47,960 bases of DNA from an uncultured Bacilli bacterium. Its GTDB lineage: Bacteria; Bacillota_I; Bacilli_A; RF39; UBA660. Position numbers and translations under genes: made by a program. The stretch is from assembly GCA_934085875.1 (NCBI GenBank), contig CAKOHQ010000004.1, forward strand, positions 1 through 47,960, given 5' to 3'. Below the pieces are notes generated by a model, which ran no database searches, was not told the DNA's origin, and saw only the letters and a program-made list of their open reading frames with translations. This document shows, one piece after another, positions 35,134 through 44,072 of this stretch (positions are counted from its first letter, which is position 1; each line of letters starts with the position of its first letter).

Positions 35134-36030
35134 GCTAATTAATTCTATATCTGCTGTCAATTGTTTTATTCTTTCTATTATTCTTCTTGCTTTAACTTTA
35201 TCAACATTGTTCTTTGTTATACTTAAATTCGTCTCTAATTCATCAATAGTTAAATTTGAAGTAAAGAATGTTGTTAGATTATTTTCCATTCTATATTGAA
35301 GTATAGTTCCAAGTATTTCATCTCTACTCCATGTAGAAACTGTTTCTGCACCTATATCATCAATAAGTAAAAAATCACATTTTTTTATTTCATTTAATAT
35401 CTCACTAAAAGACTCATCTGTTTTATCAAAAGTTGATTTTAATTTATTCAACATTTCAGGATAATACATTAAAATTGTTTTGTAATTTTTTTTTGCAAAT
35501 TCATTTAATAGCGCTGCAACTATATATGTTTTACCACTTCCAAAAGAACCATGTAAATATAATCCTTTTTTTTCTTTAGGGTAATTGTGATAAAAATTAG
35601 TAACCCATTTAATTAAATCTACTCTTTTTTTATCATCAGTATATATATTACTCATTGAAGCATTTTTAATTAATTCTCCAACTCCATAACATATACTCTT
35701 TTTTCTATTATTTTCTTCAATTTCTTTATTTTTATATTTGCAAGCAACATAGTTAAATATAAGCATATTATCCTTTTTCTCTGGATAGTAAACACAACCA
35801 TTTACACTATTCTTACATTCAACTAAACCTTTACAATTTTCACAATTATGTAAATCATTTATTGTGTGTTCTAATTTTGATGTATATTTCATACCGATTT
35901 CATCTATTAATTTTAAGCGAATAGTTAAATTCTTAAATTTAACATTTTTTAGAGCACTAATATAATCTCTTTTTAATTCATCATTTAAATTATTTTTTAT
36001 ATATTTATTATTATCTTTAAATTCTATCAT
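35116..36030 (-). CDS. dnaI: Primosomal protein DnaI (helicase loader)
   Basis: DnaI is the AAA+ loader that puts the replicative helicase on DNA. The 304-residue protein has an N-terminal zinc-binding domain with cysteines in CENCKGLVECKNSVNGC, then Walker A GSFGSGKTY, Walker B FLLIDDIGAE and a sensor stretch FFTSNLT. It starts 4 bases after dnaB, the same pair as in Bacillus. Confidence 0.95.
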   Translation of the reverse strand: MIEFKDNNKYIKNNLNDELKRDYISALKNVKFKNLTIRLKLIDEIGMKYTSKLEHTINDLHNCENCKGLVECKNSVNGCVYYPEKKDNMLIFNYVACKYKNKEIEENNRKKSICYGVGELIKNASMSNIYTDDKKRVDLIKWVTNFYHNYPKEKKGLYLHGSFGSGKTYIVAALLNEFAKKNYKTILMYYPEMLNKLKSTFDKTDESFSEILNEIKKCDFLLIDDIGAETVSTWSRDEILGTILQYRMENNLTTFFTSNLTIDELETNLSITKNNVDKVKARRIIERIKQLTADIELISKNRRN

Positions 36031-36034
36031 TTTT

Positions 36035-37303
36035 TCACCTAAAATCTTTTAATAAATTTTCTAATTCTTGTTTTTCATTATCTGTTATATCTTGACTATC
36101 ATTTTTTTCATTAAACCATACTGGAACATTTTCTTGTTTTTTAACTATTTTCATTTTGTTCTTTTTATGTTGTTTTTCTGCTCTTTCCATAGCATCTTTT
36201 GCAGTTGTTATATTGCTTCTAACCCATTCACCAGCAATAGTTTCTACATAGCTTTTATTAAGTTTATTATCATTAATTCTTAATACATAATCAATTAAAA
36301 CATTTATTACTGCTGGTTGCATTTTTAACTCTAATGCTAAATATTCTAATAATTTTAAATCTCTACTAGTAGGTTTCACTCCCTTATATTTTCCCATTAA
36401 GAAATCATATGGCGTTGTATTTTCAAACACATATAACATTTTACCTCTATTAGAATTATCATTATATCCTTGTTTTAAATAATCAGGTTGTGTTCTGTAA
36501 ATTAATGTAGGTAATGCTCCATTATTATTAAAATCATAATATTTTCTAATATTACTTATTAATTTATCTTTATTTATCATACCATTATCATCTATTGATA
36601 ATCTTACTAAATCTATCATCCTTAAATTATCAATATCATATACAAAGGATAAGTTATTAATTAGTTCACGTGTTTTTTTATTAAATGCTTTATTACTAAT
36701 TATATTACTTGGAATACTAGATATTAACATATCAAAATCTATTGTATTTCCTACGTTAGTAACAATACTTTCTTTATCAATTATATCTTTTTTTAATATG
36801 TTATTTACTGTTTTATATGTTGTATTGAGTGTTGCAGATATGTCTTTATAATCTTTAATATCAATATTTATTCTTTTATAATATTCAGTTAATTTATCGT
36901 ATTCTGTATCTCCAACATTATTATATAAAATAATATTTAATATTGGATGATTAAAGAACTCATATGGAGTAAGTGGACTATATATCTGATAAATGTAATT
37001 ATTTTGATTTTCATTTATTTTAACTAATGTTTTAATTAATCCTACTGCTTCTAAACTATTTCTTGCTTTTTTAATAATATCCAATCCACTTTTTAAATTA
37101 ATCATTAAGTGATGATGTGAATATTCATCACTTTTTTTTAAATCTTTATTTAAATCACTTATAAGGGTTAAATAAAGTGATATTGCAAGTGGACCTATAA
37201 GTGGTTGATAAAGATCAATAATTACTTTTTTATCATATTCTGTAAGAATTGTTTTATTAACAACAACATATGTATCTGCTGGTAAAAGTGTTATTTCTCT
37301 CAT
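36035..37303 (-). CDS. dnaB: Replication initiation and membrane attachment protein DnaB (Gram-positive type)
   Basis: This DnaB helps DnaD and DnaI load the helicase at origins and restart sites. It is unrelated to the DnaB helicase of E. coli. The 422-residue protein starts REITLLPADTYVVVN and has the C-terminal DnaB_2/DnaD-like domain with the family's PTSRDLKLLEYLALELKM region. I chose the ATG at 37303 behind GAGGAG; an in-frame GTG at 37318 overlaps that site. Confidence 0.9.
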   Translation of the reverse strand: MREITLLPADTYVVVNKTILTEYDKKVIIDLYQPLIGPLAISLYLTLISDLNKDLKKSDEYSHHHLMINLKSGLDIIKKARNSLEAVGLIKTLVKINENQNNYIYQIYSPLTPYEFFNHPILNIILYNNVGDTEYDKLTEYYKRINIDIKDYKDISATLNTTYKTVNNILKKDIIDKESIVTNVGNTIDFDMLISSIPSNIISNKAFNKKTRELINNLSFVYDIDNLRMIDLVRLSIDDNGMINKDKLISNIRKYYDFNNNGALPTLIYRTQPDYLKQGYNDNSNRGKMLYVFENTTPYDFLMGKYKGVKPTSRDLKLLEYLALELKMQPAVINVLIDYVLRINDNKLNKSYVETIAGEWVRSNITTAKDAMERAEKQHKKNKMKIVKKQENVPVWFNEKNDSQDITDNEKQELENLLKDFR

Positions 37304-37323
37304 ATCATCACTCCTCACAATAT

Positions 37324-37352
37324 ATTTTATATTACTTAATAAATTTATTCAA
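37324..37352 (-). promoter_or_regulatory. Promoter of dnaB-dnaI
   Basis: Minus-strand TTGAAT (37347-37352), 17-base spacer, TAAAAT (37324-37329). The transcript would start just upstream of the GAGGAG ribosome binding site. Confidence 0.6.
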
Positions 37353-37371
37353 GTAAAAGTGAGAAGATATT

Positions 37372-37566
37372 TTATAGAGTCTTATTTATTCTATATAAAA
37401 TATAAATACCAGGAATTATTAGCAAACATTCTATTTTTTTAAAACAAAAAAGTAAATATTCAAATATATTATATCCTATATTAAATAGATTTAAATATAA
37501 TATAAAAAATATACTTGATATACTAATAAAAATAATACTTATAATAAAATATAATAATTTATTCAT
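37372..37566 (-). CDS. Possible small membrane protein (64 residues)
   Basis: A two-helix hydrophobic protein (about residues 5-30 and 42-58) with a basic end (LYRINKTL). No convincing ribosome binding site precedes the ATG, and codon use gives no help in such AT-rich DNA. It might be a chance frame. Confidence 0.3.
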   Translation of the reverse strand: MNKLLYFIISIIFISISSIFFILYLNLFNIGYNIFEYLLFCFKKIECLLIIPGIYILYRINKTL

Positions 37567-37587
37567 ACTAAATTATATTAAAAAAAT

Positions 37588-37669
37588 AGATACATTATTA
37601 ATGCTTTAATATTTTTAAGTATTTGGTGATTACCATAAAAATAAGTCAGCAAAAAAATATAATGTATCT
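37588..37669. repeat. Inverted repeat enclosing a possible structured element
   Basis: Perfect 11-bp arms AGATACATTAT (37588-37598) and ATAATGTATCT (37659-37669) are 60 bases apart. The interior holds a smaller hairpin TGGTGATTACCA and a GCT/AGC pairing. It sits in the gap between the 64-residue frame and tmcAL. It could be an RNA element, a small MITE-like repeat or a cruciform; no known riboswitch consensus fits. Confidence 0.6.
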
Positions 37670-37724
37670 GTATATAAATATATCATACATATATAATATA
37701 TGCAATAGTATAATAATCATTTAT

Positions 37725-37753
37725 TTGACTATTTTATATTATTTTAGTAATAT
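37725..37753 (+). promoter_or_regulatory. Promoter of tmcAL
   Basis: TTGACT (37725-37730), 17-base spacer and TAATAT (37748-37753), with the start codon at 37778 behind AAAGGAG. Confidence 0.65.
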
Positions 37754-37777
37754 AAACCTTATAAAGGAGAGAATATT

Positions 37778-38890
37778 ATGAATATAATAGGAATTATAGC
37801 AGAATATAATCCATTTCATAATGGACATATATATCATATAAATAAAATAAAAGAACTTTATCCTGATTCTATTATTATATTAGTTTTAAATGGATACTTT
37901 TTAGAACGCGGTGAAATTAGTATAGAAAGCGTCAAAAATAAAACTTTATTAGCTCTTAATAATAATGTAGACATAGTAGTAGAACTTCCTTTTATATTTG
38001 GTAGTAATTCTGCAGATATATTTAGTGATGCTAGTATAGAATTATTAAATCATTTAGGAGTTAAAAAGATAATTTTTGGTAGTGAATCTGGTGATGTTAA
38101 TAAATTATATGAAATGGCTAACATATCTCTTAACAAAAATTATGATAGTAAAGTAAAAGAATATTTAAAAAAAGGTATTAACTACCCCACTGCCCTTAAT
38201 TTAGCTCTTAAAACTAATATTAATACTCCAAATGATTTATTAGGGTTATCATATATTAAAACTATATTAAAAAATAAATATGATATAGAAGCCATTGCAA
38301 TAAAAAGAACCAATGATTTCCATGATATAAAAAATAATTCTAATATAGTTAGTGCAAGTAATATTAGAAACAAAATTCTTAATAAAGAAGATATAAATAA
38401 ATATGTTCCTACTACTAAATATATTAATAAAATAGATTACGATTTATATTTTAAATTACTTAAATATAAAATTATAAATGATGATAACCTAGATAAATAT
38501 TTAACAGTTGATGAAGGAATAGATAATAGATTAAAAAAAGTAATTAATGAATGTAATAATATAAACGATTTAATAAATAAAACTAAATCTAAAAGATATA
38601 CATATAACAGAATTAATAGAATGTTTATACATATATTAATTGGTTTAACTAAAAAAGATAAAGAAAAAAGTTTAAAAAATGAATATATTAGATTATTAGG
38701 ATTTAATGATAAAGGTAAAAAATATATTAATTCAATAAAAAAAGATACTAAGATTCCAATAGTATCTAGTTTAAAAAATATTAATTCTACTATAAAAGAC
38801 TATAATGTTAAAGCTTATGAAATATATAATATGTTAGTTGATGAAGATATATTAGAATTTGAAAAAAGCAATAAAATAATACAATTTTAA
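37778..38890 (+). CDS. tmcAL: tRNA(Met) cytidine acetate ligase
   Basis: TmcAL (YlbM family) acetylates the wobble cytidine of elongator tRNA-Met using acetate and ATP. The 370-residue protein has the nucleotidyltransferase-like start GIIAEYNPFHNGH with the HxGH motif, GDVNKLYEMA, and SASNIRNKI near residue 190. Length is slightly short for the family (about 390-415). It is flanked by its own promoter and terminator, so it is monocistronic. Confidence 0.9.
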   Translation: MNIIGIIAEYNPFHNGHIYHINKIKELYPDSIIILVLNGYFLERGEISIESVKNKTLLALNNNVDIVVELPFIFGSNSADIFSDASIELLNHLGVKKIIFGSESGDVNKLYEMANISLNKNYDSKVKEYLKKGINYPTALNLALKTNINTPNDLLGLSYIKTILKNKYDIEAIAIKRTNDFHDIKNNSNIVSASNIRNKILNKEDINKYVPTTKYINKIDYDLYFKLLKYKIINDDNLDKYLTVDEGIDNRLKKVINECNNINDLINKTKSKRYTYNRINRMFIHILIGLTKKDKEKSLKNEYIRLLGFNDKGKKYINSIKKDTKIPIVSSLKNINSTIKDYNVKAYEIYNMLVDEDILEFEKSNKIIQF

Positions 38891-38917
38891 AAAGTAAACA
38901 ATTGCTGTTTACTTTTT
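38889..38917 (+). terminator. Terminator after tmcAL
   Basis: Arms AAAAGTAAACA and TGTTTACTTTT with a short loop and T-run, directly behind the stop codon. Confidence 0.85.
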
Positions 38918-38944
38918 ACATACATAAAATTTGTAAAAATTGTA

Positions 38945-38973
38945 TTGACACATCACTACCATAATGTTAAACT
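38945..38973 (+). promoter_or_regulatory. Promoter of the candidate small RNA
   Basis: Consensus TTGACA (38945-38950), 17-base spacer and TAAACT (38968-38973). No protein gene of size follows on this strand before a terminator at 39156-39178. Confidence 0.6.
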
Positions 38974-38979
38974 TATATT

Positions 38980-39178
38980 AAGTAGAGCAATTACATTTGT
39001 AATGCCTACCCATTTAGGTTGGCACGCATATTAATTATGCGGCTTTTATTTTACATTAACATATTTATTTTTATTATAAATAAATTAAGAGGTAAAATAT
39101 GATATTAATCAAACCATTATAGGTAACCTAACATAAATAATATTTAGTGCCTATTGGAGTTAATCTAAACTCCTTTTT
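38980..39178 (+). ncRNA. Candidate small RNA, possible antitoxin of a type I system
   Basis: A transcript of about 200 bases from the promoter at 38945 to the hairpin GGAGTT/AACTCC plus T5 at 39156-39178. It can fold into consecutive hairpins (ATTACA/TGTAAT; GCCTACC/GGTTGGC with one mismatch; CGCATA/TATGCG). Its only open frame with a ribosome binding site is MILIKPL at 39099. Its 3' end is antisense to the 3' end of the convergent 32-residue peptide gene. This layout is that of Bacillus RatA or SR4 antitoxin RNAs. A known leader or riboswitch class was not recognised. Confidence 0.45.
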
Positions 39179-39263
39179 GTAGGAGGAAATAGATTATTTT
39201 CAAAACATATATTAAAAATATACTTTTTAATATTTCTTTAATATAATAAAGTATTCTTTTCAT
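39165..39263 (-). CDS. Small hydrophobic peptide, candidate type I toxin
   Basis: The 32-residue peptide begins MKRILYYIKEIL, followed by a hydrophobic segment FLIYVLKIIYFLL and QKGV at the end. A strong GAGGGG site precedes the ATG at 39263 and a promoter lies at 39283-39311. Size, single membrane helix and basic residues match type I toxins such as BsrG or TxpA. The gene converges with the candidate RNA at 38980-39178, overlapping it by at least 14 bases. It could also be an ordinary small membrane peptide. Confidence 0.5.
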   Translation of the reverse strand: MKRILYYIKEILKSIFLIYVLKIIYFLLQKGV

Positions 39264-39282
39264 CTATACATCCCCTCTCATT

Positions 39283-39311
39283 TTTATAATGATTGGGTAA
39301 GCACTAATCAA
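39283..39311 (-). promoter_or_regulatory. Promoter of the small hydrophobic peptide gene
   Basis: Minus-strand TTGATT (39306-39311), 17-base spacer, TATAAA (39283-39288), followed by the GAGGGG ribosome binding site. Confidence 0.6.
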
Positions 39312-39350
39312 ATAAATTGCTCTGGTTATATATATTACATTATTGTATAT

Positions 39351-39384
39351 AAAAATTATGTCAAAGTGTGTCGACATAATTTAT
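39351..39384 (-). terminator. Terminator after trmB copy 2
   Basis: Arms AAATTATGTC and GACATAATTT with a ten-base loop and T-run on the minus strand; it includes the trmB stop. Confidence 0.75.
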
Positions 39385-40010
39385 TTTTTATATGCATTTA
39401 GATAATTTATTTTTACTCCCATATTCATAAACTTTTCTTCGTATTCAGTTGTTACATTATCTATGTCTGTATTTTTTAAATCTAAAGATACTTTATCAAA
39501 TGTATAACCATAATTACTTAATGTTTCTATACTAGATGCAAATAATAATATATTATCTGTCTTTTGAATTATATGTGGTGTAGATATAAATATTTTGTCA
39601 TATAATTCTAAAAAATATGGACTAGTTAATCTTCTTTTAGCATGTCTAGTTTTAGGCCATGGATCTGAAAAGTTTAAGTATATTGTATCTATTTCTTTAT
39701 TAAATACTTTATCTATATCTTTTGCATCCATTCTAATTAATTTTAAGTTTGATAAATTTATATTATTTAGTTTTTCTATAGCACGTACCATTACTGATTC
39801 ATATTTTTCTATACCTATAAAATTAATATTAGGATATTTTTCTGCCATGCCTATAATAAAATTACCTTTTCCCATACCTATTTCTATATTTATAGGGTTA
39901 TTGTTACTAAATATTTTTTTATAGTTTCCAATATATTCTTCTGGATTATTTATAACATAATTTGAATTATTTACTATTTCTTTTGCATTTTTAACATTTC
40001 TTAAACGCAT
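39381..40010 (-). CDS. trmB: tRNA (guanine46-N7)-methyltransferase, copy 2
   Basis: Same family as the gene at 5625-6287. The 209-residue protein has IEIGMGKGNF (SAM site), NFSDPWPKTRHAKRR and TEYEEKF. It aligns with copy 1 from end to end without large gaps but with many substitutions, so it is not a recent duplicate. It is more AT-rich (more ATA, AAT codons), like the rest of block 3. All family motifs are intact in both. Confidence 0.93.
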   Translation of the reverse strand: MRLRNVKNAKEIVNNSNYVINNPEEYIGNYKKIFSNNNPINIEIGMGKGNFIIGMAEKYPNINFIGIEKYESVMVRAIEKLNNINLSNLKLIRMDAKDIDKVFNKEIDTIYLNFSDPWPKTRHAKRRLTSPYFLELYDKIFISTPHIIQKTDNILLFASSIETLSNYGYTFDKVSLDLKNTDIDNVTTEYEEKFMNMGVKINYLNAYKK

Positions 40011-40064
40011 AATATCACTTCCTTATGTATTTTATCATATAATGAATTAGAGGGGGAAATTAAG

Positions 40065-40400
40065 TTGAAAAAAGATAGAAATTCTTTCTTTTCTGAATAT
40101 AATATGAGTGCTTATAATAATATGCAACCTATGATGCCTAATATGTATCCTAATCAAGTAGCAAGTCAATCTTCTTTTTATTCAGGACCTGCTATGATGG
40201 ATCAAAATATGGGAAACTATAATATGAATAATAACATGAATAATAATTATACTTCAGATATAGAATCTAGAATATCAAAAATAGAAAGACAGATTAATAG
40301 AATTGAAGCTAGACTTAATAAGTTAGAGGGAGAAATTGGAAGTAATTTTTCTAATAAAGATTTAGGAGATACATACAATAATAATATGTATATGGTTTAA
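40065..40400 (+). CDS. Asn/Met-rich protein with a C-terminal coiled coil
   Basis: The 111-residue protein has a low-complexity N-terminal part rich in Asn, Met, Tyr, Pro and Gln (residues 1-65, with repeats such as NMNNNMNNN) and a heptad-type helix (ISKIERQINRIEARLNKLEGEI). I do not recognise it. Composition recalls spore coat or exosporium proteins. The start is TTG at 40065 behind AGAGGGGG. A CATATAAT box at 40036-40043 can be read as TATAAT or as a near match to a sigma-E -10 (CATACAAT type). Confidence 0.6.
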   Translation: MKKDRNSFFSEYNMSAYNNMQPMMPNMYPNQVASQSSFYSGPAMMDQNMGNYNMNNNMNNNYTSDIESRISKIERQINRIEARLNKLEGEIGSNFSNKDLGDTYNNNMYMV

Positions 40401-40404
40401 AATG

Positions 40405-40426
40405 CTTACTTTATGTAAGTTTTTTT
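40405..40426 (+). terminator. Terminator between the Asn/Met-rich gene and uvrA (convergent)
   Basis: Stem CTTAC / GTAAG with loop TTTAT, then seven T on the plus strand. Confidence 0.65.
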
Positions 40427-43229
40427 ATAGTATTTTACGTAAGAATTCTCCTGTATAACTTGTTTCACATTTTGCTATATCTTCTGGAGTACCAGTTGCT
40501 ACTACACTTCCTCCACCACTACCTCCATCTGGTCCTAAGTCTACTATATAATCTGCTACTTTTATGACATCTAAATTATGTTCTATTATAAGTACTGTAT
40601 CACCATTATCTACTATTCTTTCTAGAATAACAAGTAGTTTTTTTATGTCTGCTGAATGTAATCCAGTTGTTGGTTCATCTAGTATAAATATACTTTTTCC
40701 TGTAGGTTTCTTTTGTAATTCTTTAGCTAGCTTAACACGACTTGCTTCTCCACCTGATAATGTTGGAGCACTTTGCCCTAATTTAATGTATCCTAATCCT
40801 ACATCTGATAAGATTTGTAATTTGTTCTTAATTTTTGGTACACTTTCAAAGAAATCTATTGCTTCACTAACTCTCATATCTAGTACTTCACTAATATTTT
40901 TACCTTTAAATTTTACTTCTAGTGTTTCACTATTATATCTTGTTCCTTTACATAAATCACATGGTACATAAACATCTGGTAGGAAATGCATTTCTATTTT
41001 TTTAACACCGTCACCCCAACAAGCTTCACAACGTCCGCCTTTAACATTAAATGAGAATCTACTTTTTGTATAACCTCTTATTTTAGATTCTTTCATTTCA
41101 CTAAATACATCTCTTATATCATCAAATACTCCTACATACGTTGCTGGATTACTTCTTGGTGTTCTTCCTATAGGATCTTGTGTTATATCTATTACTTTAT
41201 CTATATTTTCTATTCCTTCTATTTTTTTACATTTTCCAGGAATATCTTTAGAACCATATATTTCTTTTCTTAATGATTTATATAATATTTCATTTATTAG
41301 AGTACTTTTACCGCTACCACTTACTCCAGTTATAACAGTTAGTGTGTTAAGAGGTATATCTACATTTATATTTTTTAAGTTATTTTCTTTAGCACCTTTA
41401 ATTTTTAATTTTAATCCATTACCTTTCCTTCTAATTTTAGGTATTTCTATTTTTTCTTTTCCACTTAAGAATCTTCCTGTAATACTTTTATCATTTTTCA
41501 TAACTTCTTCTGGTGTTCCAGCTGCTACGACATACCCTCCTCTATCACCAGCTTTAGGACCAATATCGATTAAATAATCTGCTGCTCTCATTGTATCTTC
41601 ATCATGTTCTACAACTATTAAAGTATTACCTAAATCTCTCATTTCTTTTAATGAATTAATTAATCTTTCATTATCTTTTTGATGTAATCCAATACTAGGT
41701 TCATCTAGAACATATAATACTCCGCTTAATCTACTTCCAATTTGTGTTGCAAGTCTTATTCTTTGTGATTCACCACCACTAAGTGTTCCTGCAGAACGAT
41801 TTAAAGTTAAGTAAGATAATCCTACATTATTTAAAAATTCTAATCTTGATTTTATTTCTTTTATAATTAATTCACTTATTTGTTTTTCTTCATTATTTAG
41901 TTTTAATTTATCAAAAAATACAATTAATTCTTTAATACTTAAACAAGTTAATTCATATATATTTTTTTTACCAACAAATACATTTAATACATCACTATTA
42001 AGCCTTGCACCTTTACATTTAGGACATACACTTTCTACCATATACCCTTCAATCCATTCTCTTATCCAAGTACTTGTTGTTTCAATATATCTTCTTTCTA
42101 AATTATTAACTATACCTTCATAATAATCTGTTGTATATCTTTTATTACCATTTTTAGAAGTATATTCAAAATTAATTAATTCTTTAGAACCAAATAATAT
42201 AATATCTAAATCTTCTTTTTTCATATCTTTAACTGGTATACTTAAATCTATATTATAATATTTAGCAACTGTGATTACATTTGTCATATATATATTTTGA
42301 TCTAAATTAAGTGGTTTAATAGCACCATCTAATATACTTAAACTTTTATCTGGTATTAATAAATCTATATCTATATGTTGTGTTATACCTAGTCCTTTAC
42401 ATTCTTTACAAGCACCATATGGAGCATTAAATGAAAATAAACGAGGTTCAAGTTCTGGTAATGAAAAATCACAATATTCACAAGCATAATGTTCACTCAT
42501 AATTATTTCTTTATCACCAATTACATTTATTACAACTTTTCCATCACTTAATTTAGTTGCTGTTTCAATAGAATCAAATATTCTACTTCTATCTTCATTT
42601 CTAACTATTACTCTATCTACAATTACTAATATATTAGATTTCTTATTTTTCTCTAATTTTATTTCCTCTGATAAATCATATCTTTCATCATTAACTATAA
42701 CTCTAGTGAAACCTTTTTTTCTTAAATCATCAAATTCTTTTTCATGAGTACCTTTTTCTCCATAAACTATAGGAGATAATATTTCTAATTTAGTATTTTC
42801 TTCTAATGACATAATTTTATTAGTCATTTCTTCTACACTTTGACTTTTTATTGGAGTTTTATGTTTAGGACAAATTGGTGTACCTATTCTTGCATATAAA
42901 AGTCTAAAATAGTCATAAATTTCCGTCACAGTTGCAACTGTACTACGTGGGTTTTTATTAGTAGTTTTTTGGTCTATAGATATACTAGGACTAAGTCCTT
43001 CTATAGAATCTACGTCAGCTTTTTCACTACCACCTAAAAATTGTCTTGCATAACTAGATAAACTTTCTACATATCTTCTTTCTCCTTCACGATATATAGT
43101 ATCAAAAGCTAAACTACTCTTACCACTACCACTTACTCCAGTCATTACAACTAATTTATTCTTTGGTATTTCAATATCAATATTTTTTAAATTATTTTCT
43201 CTTGCACCTTTAACTACAATTTTATCCAT
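40425..43229 (-). CDS. uvrA: UvrABC excinuclease subunit A
   Basis: UvrA finds bulky lesions for nucleotide excision repair. The 934-residue protein has two ABC modules with Walker A GVSGSGKSS (N) and GVSGSGKST (C), signatures LSGGESQR and LSGGEASR, and zinc fingers (CEYCDF...CKECKG; CEACWGDG...CDLCKG). I chose the ATG at 43229 because GAAAGGG lies at the right distance before it; the in-frame ATG at 43247 would overlap that site. uvrB is not next to it. A possible LexA box lies in the promoter. Confidence 0.97.
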   Translation of the reverse strand: MDKIVVKGARENNLKNIDIEIPKNKLVVMTGVSGSGKSSLAFDTIYREGERRYVESLSSYARQFLGGSEKADVDSIEGLSPSISIDQKTTNKNPRSTVATVTEIYDYFRLLYARIGTPICPKHKTPIKSQSVEEMTNKIMSLEENTKLEILSPIVYGEKGTHEKEFDDLRKKGFTRVIVNDERYDLSEEIKLEKNKKSNILVIVDRVIVRNEDRSRIFDSIETATKLSDGKVVINVIGDKEIIMSEHYACEYCDFSLPELEPRLFSFNAPYGACKECKGLGITQHIDIDLLIPDKSLSILDGAIKPLNLDQNIYMTNVITVAKYYNIDLSIPVKDMKKEDLDIILFGSKELINFEYTSKNGNKRYTTDYYEGIVNNLERRYIETTSTWIREWIEGYMVESVCPKCKGARLNSDVLNVFVGKKNIYELTCLSIKELIVFFDKLKLNNEEKQISELIIKEIKSRLEFLNNVGLSYLTLNRSAGTLSGGESQRIRLATQIGSRLSGVLYVLDEPSIGLHQKDNERLINSLKEMRDLGNTLIVVEHDEDTMRAADYLIDIGPKAGDRGGYVVAAGTPEEVMKNDKSITGRFLSGKEKIEIPKIRRKGNGLKLKIKGAKENNLKNINVDIPLNTLTVITGVSGSGKSTLINEILYKSLRKEIYGSKDIPGKCKKIEGIENIDKVIDITQDPIGRTPRSNPATYVGVFDDIRDVFSEMKESKIRGYTKSRFSFNVKGGRCEACWGDGVKKIEMHFLPDVYVPCDLCKGTRYNSETLEVKFKGKNISEVLDMRVSEAIDFFESVPKIKNKLQILSDVGLGYIKLGQSAPTLSGGEASRVKLAKELQKKPTGKSIFILDEPTTGLHSADIKKLLVILERIVDNGDTVLIIEHNLDVIKVADYIVDLGPDGGSGGGSVVATGTPEDIAKCETSYTGEFLRKIL

Positions 43230-43269
43230 AAATATATTCCCTTTCATTATAACTTAAAATCTATAAAGT

Positions 43270-43298
43270 AATATAACACACAAATAAATGTTCGTCAA
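43270..43298 (-). promoter_or_regulatory. uvrA promoter with a possible LexA (SOS) box
   Basis: Minus-strand TTGACG (43293-43298), 17-base spacer and TATATT (43270-43275). Between them, CGAACATTTATTTG (43281-43294) matches the Bacillus SOS box CGAACATATGTTCG at 11 of 14 positions, with a perfect left half. Its place between -35 and -10 is right for LexA repression. Confidence 0.5.
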
Positions 43299-43303
43299 TA
43301 ATA

Positions 43304-43337
43304 ATTATAGATTATTTGTTTACAAATAATCTATAAT
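43304..43337. terminator. Perfect 34-bp palindrome at the kinase stop codon
   Basis: Arms of 16 bp (ATTATAGATTATTTGT and its exact complement) around a 2-base centre. It covers the stop codon of the kinase gene and lies just upstream of the uvrA promoter. It probably ends kinase transcription, though the T-run after it on the minus strand is poor. Confidence 0.6.
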
Positions 43338-44060
43338 ATATTCTTTTTTTAATGTTTTACCCTTATTATAACTATCTAAGATATTTATTGCATTTGTATT
43401 ATTTATAATATCAAATCTTTTTGCTTTAATATTTGCTAAAGCGTCATTTATTCTAATATTTGTAAAAAATGAATAACATAATAAATTAAACATATATATA
43501 TCAATATCTTTATCAATTTTATCTAGACCATATCTATCTATATAATTTTCTATTATTGGATCTACATTATTTTTCATATAACCTTCTTTTGTTTCTAAAT
43601 CTATATATGTATCAAAATCTATAATACAAGCATCTTCTTTGAAGTCATTATATAATAAATTATCATGGTATAAATCACAGTGTACTATTTTATATTCATT
43701 ATGCATTCTATCTAAAATAGTTCTTATTTTTTTTAGTATTTTAATTTTTTTTTCGTATGAAACACAGTCATATTCATGTAATGGTTCATATTTATATTTA
43801 TATTCTGTTAAATATGATATGAAATCTTCATCATCTTTTTTATCATATAATAATTTATATGGTAATATTAATCCACTGTCAGTTATATTTTTGCTAACTA
43901 ATTTTTTTATTTTATCTTGTATTAGTTTTAAATATTGACTATTTCTAAATTCTTTATATACACATATTTCATCTTTATAATCTGCTATAAACAAATCTGC
44001 ATTTGCTCCTTCTCCTATTTGTTCAAATCTTGTTAAGTATCCTAAATATTCTTTTTCCAT
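43320..44060 (-). CDS. Protein-kinase-like (RIO/APH-type) protein
   Basis: The 246-residue protein has a compact kinase fold: GEGANADLFIADY as glycine loop, lysine in CVYKEF, catalytic HCDLYHDNLL (H-x-D-x4-N) and metal-binding IDFDTY in place of DFG. It resembles the small YrzF/RIO-like kinases of Firmicutes more than the Hanks kinases with outer sensor domains; no membrane segment is seen. The substrate is unknown. Confidence 0.7.
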   Translation of the reverse strand: MEKEYLGYLTRFEQIGEGANADLFIADYKDEICVYKEFRNSQYLKLIQDKIKKLVSKNITDSGLILPYKLLYDKKDDEDFISYLTEYKYKYEPLHEYDCVSYEKKIKILKKIRTILDRMHNEYKIVHCDLYHDNLLYNDFKEDACIIDFDTYIDLETKEGYMKNNVDPIIENYIDRYGLDKIDKDIDIYMFNLLCYSFFTNIRINDALANIKAKRFDIINNTNAINILDSYNKGKTLKKEYIIDYL

Positions 44061-44072
44061 AATTACCTCTTT

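Noticed and set aside
37588..37669. Purine, preQ1 or fluoride riboswitch
   Set aside because: I compared both strands with the conserved cores from memory and none fits beyond short chance matches.
38985..39055. T-box riboswitch (AGGTTGGCACGC resembles the AGGGTGGNACCGCG box)
   Set aside because: The match is broken by a substitution and a missing base, no Stem I or specifier loop is seen, and no synthetase or amino-acid gene follows.
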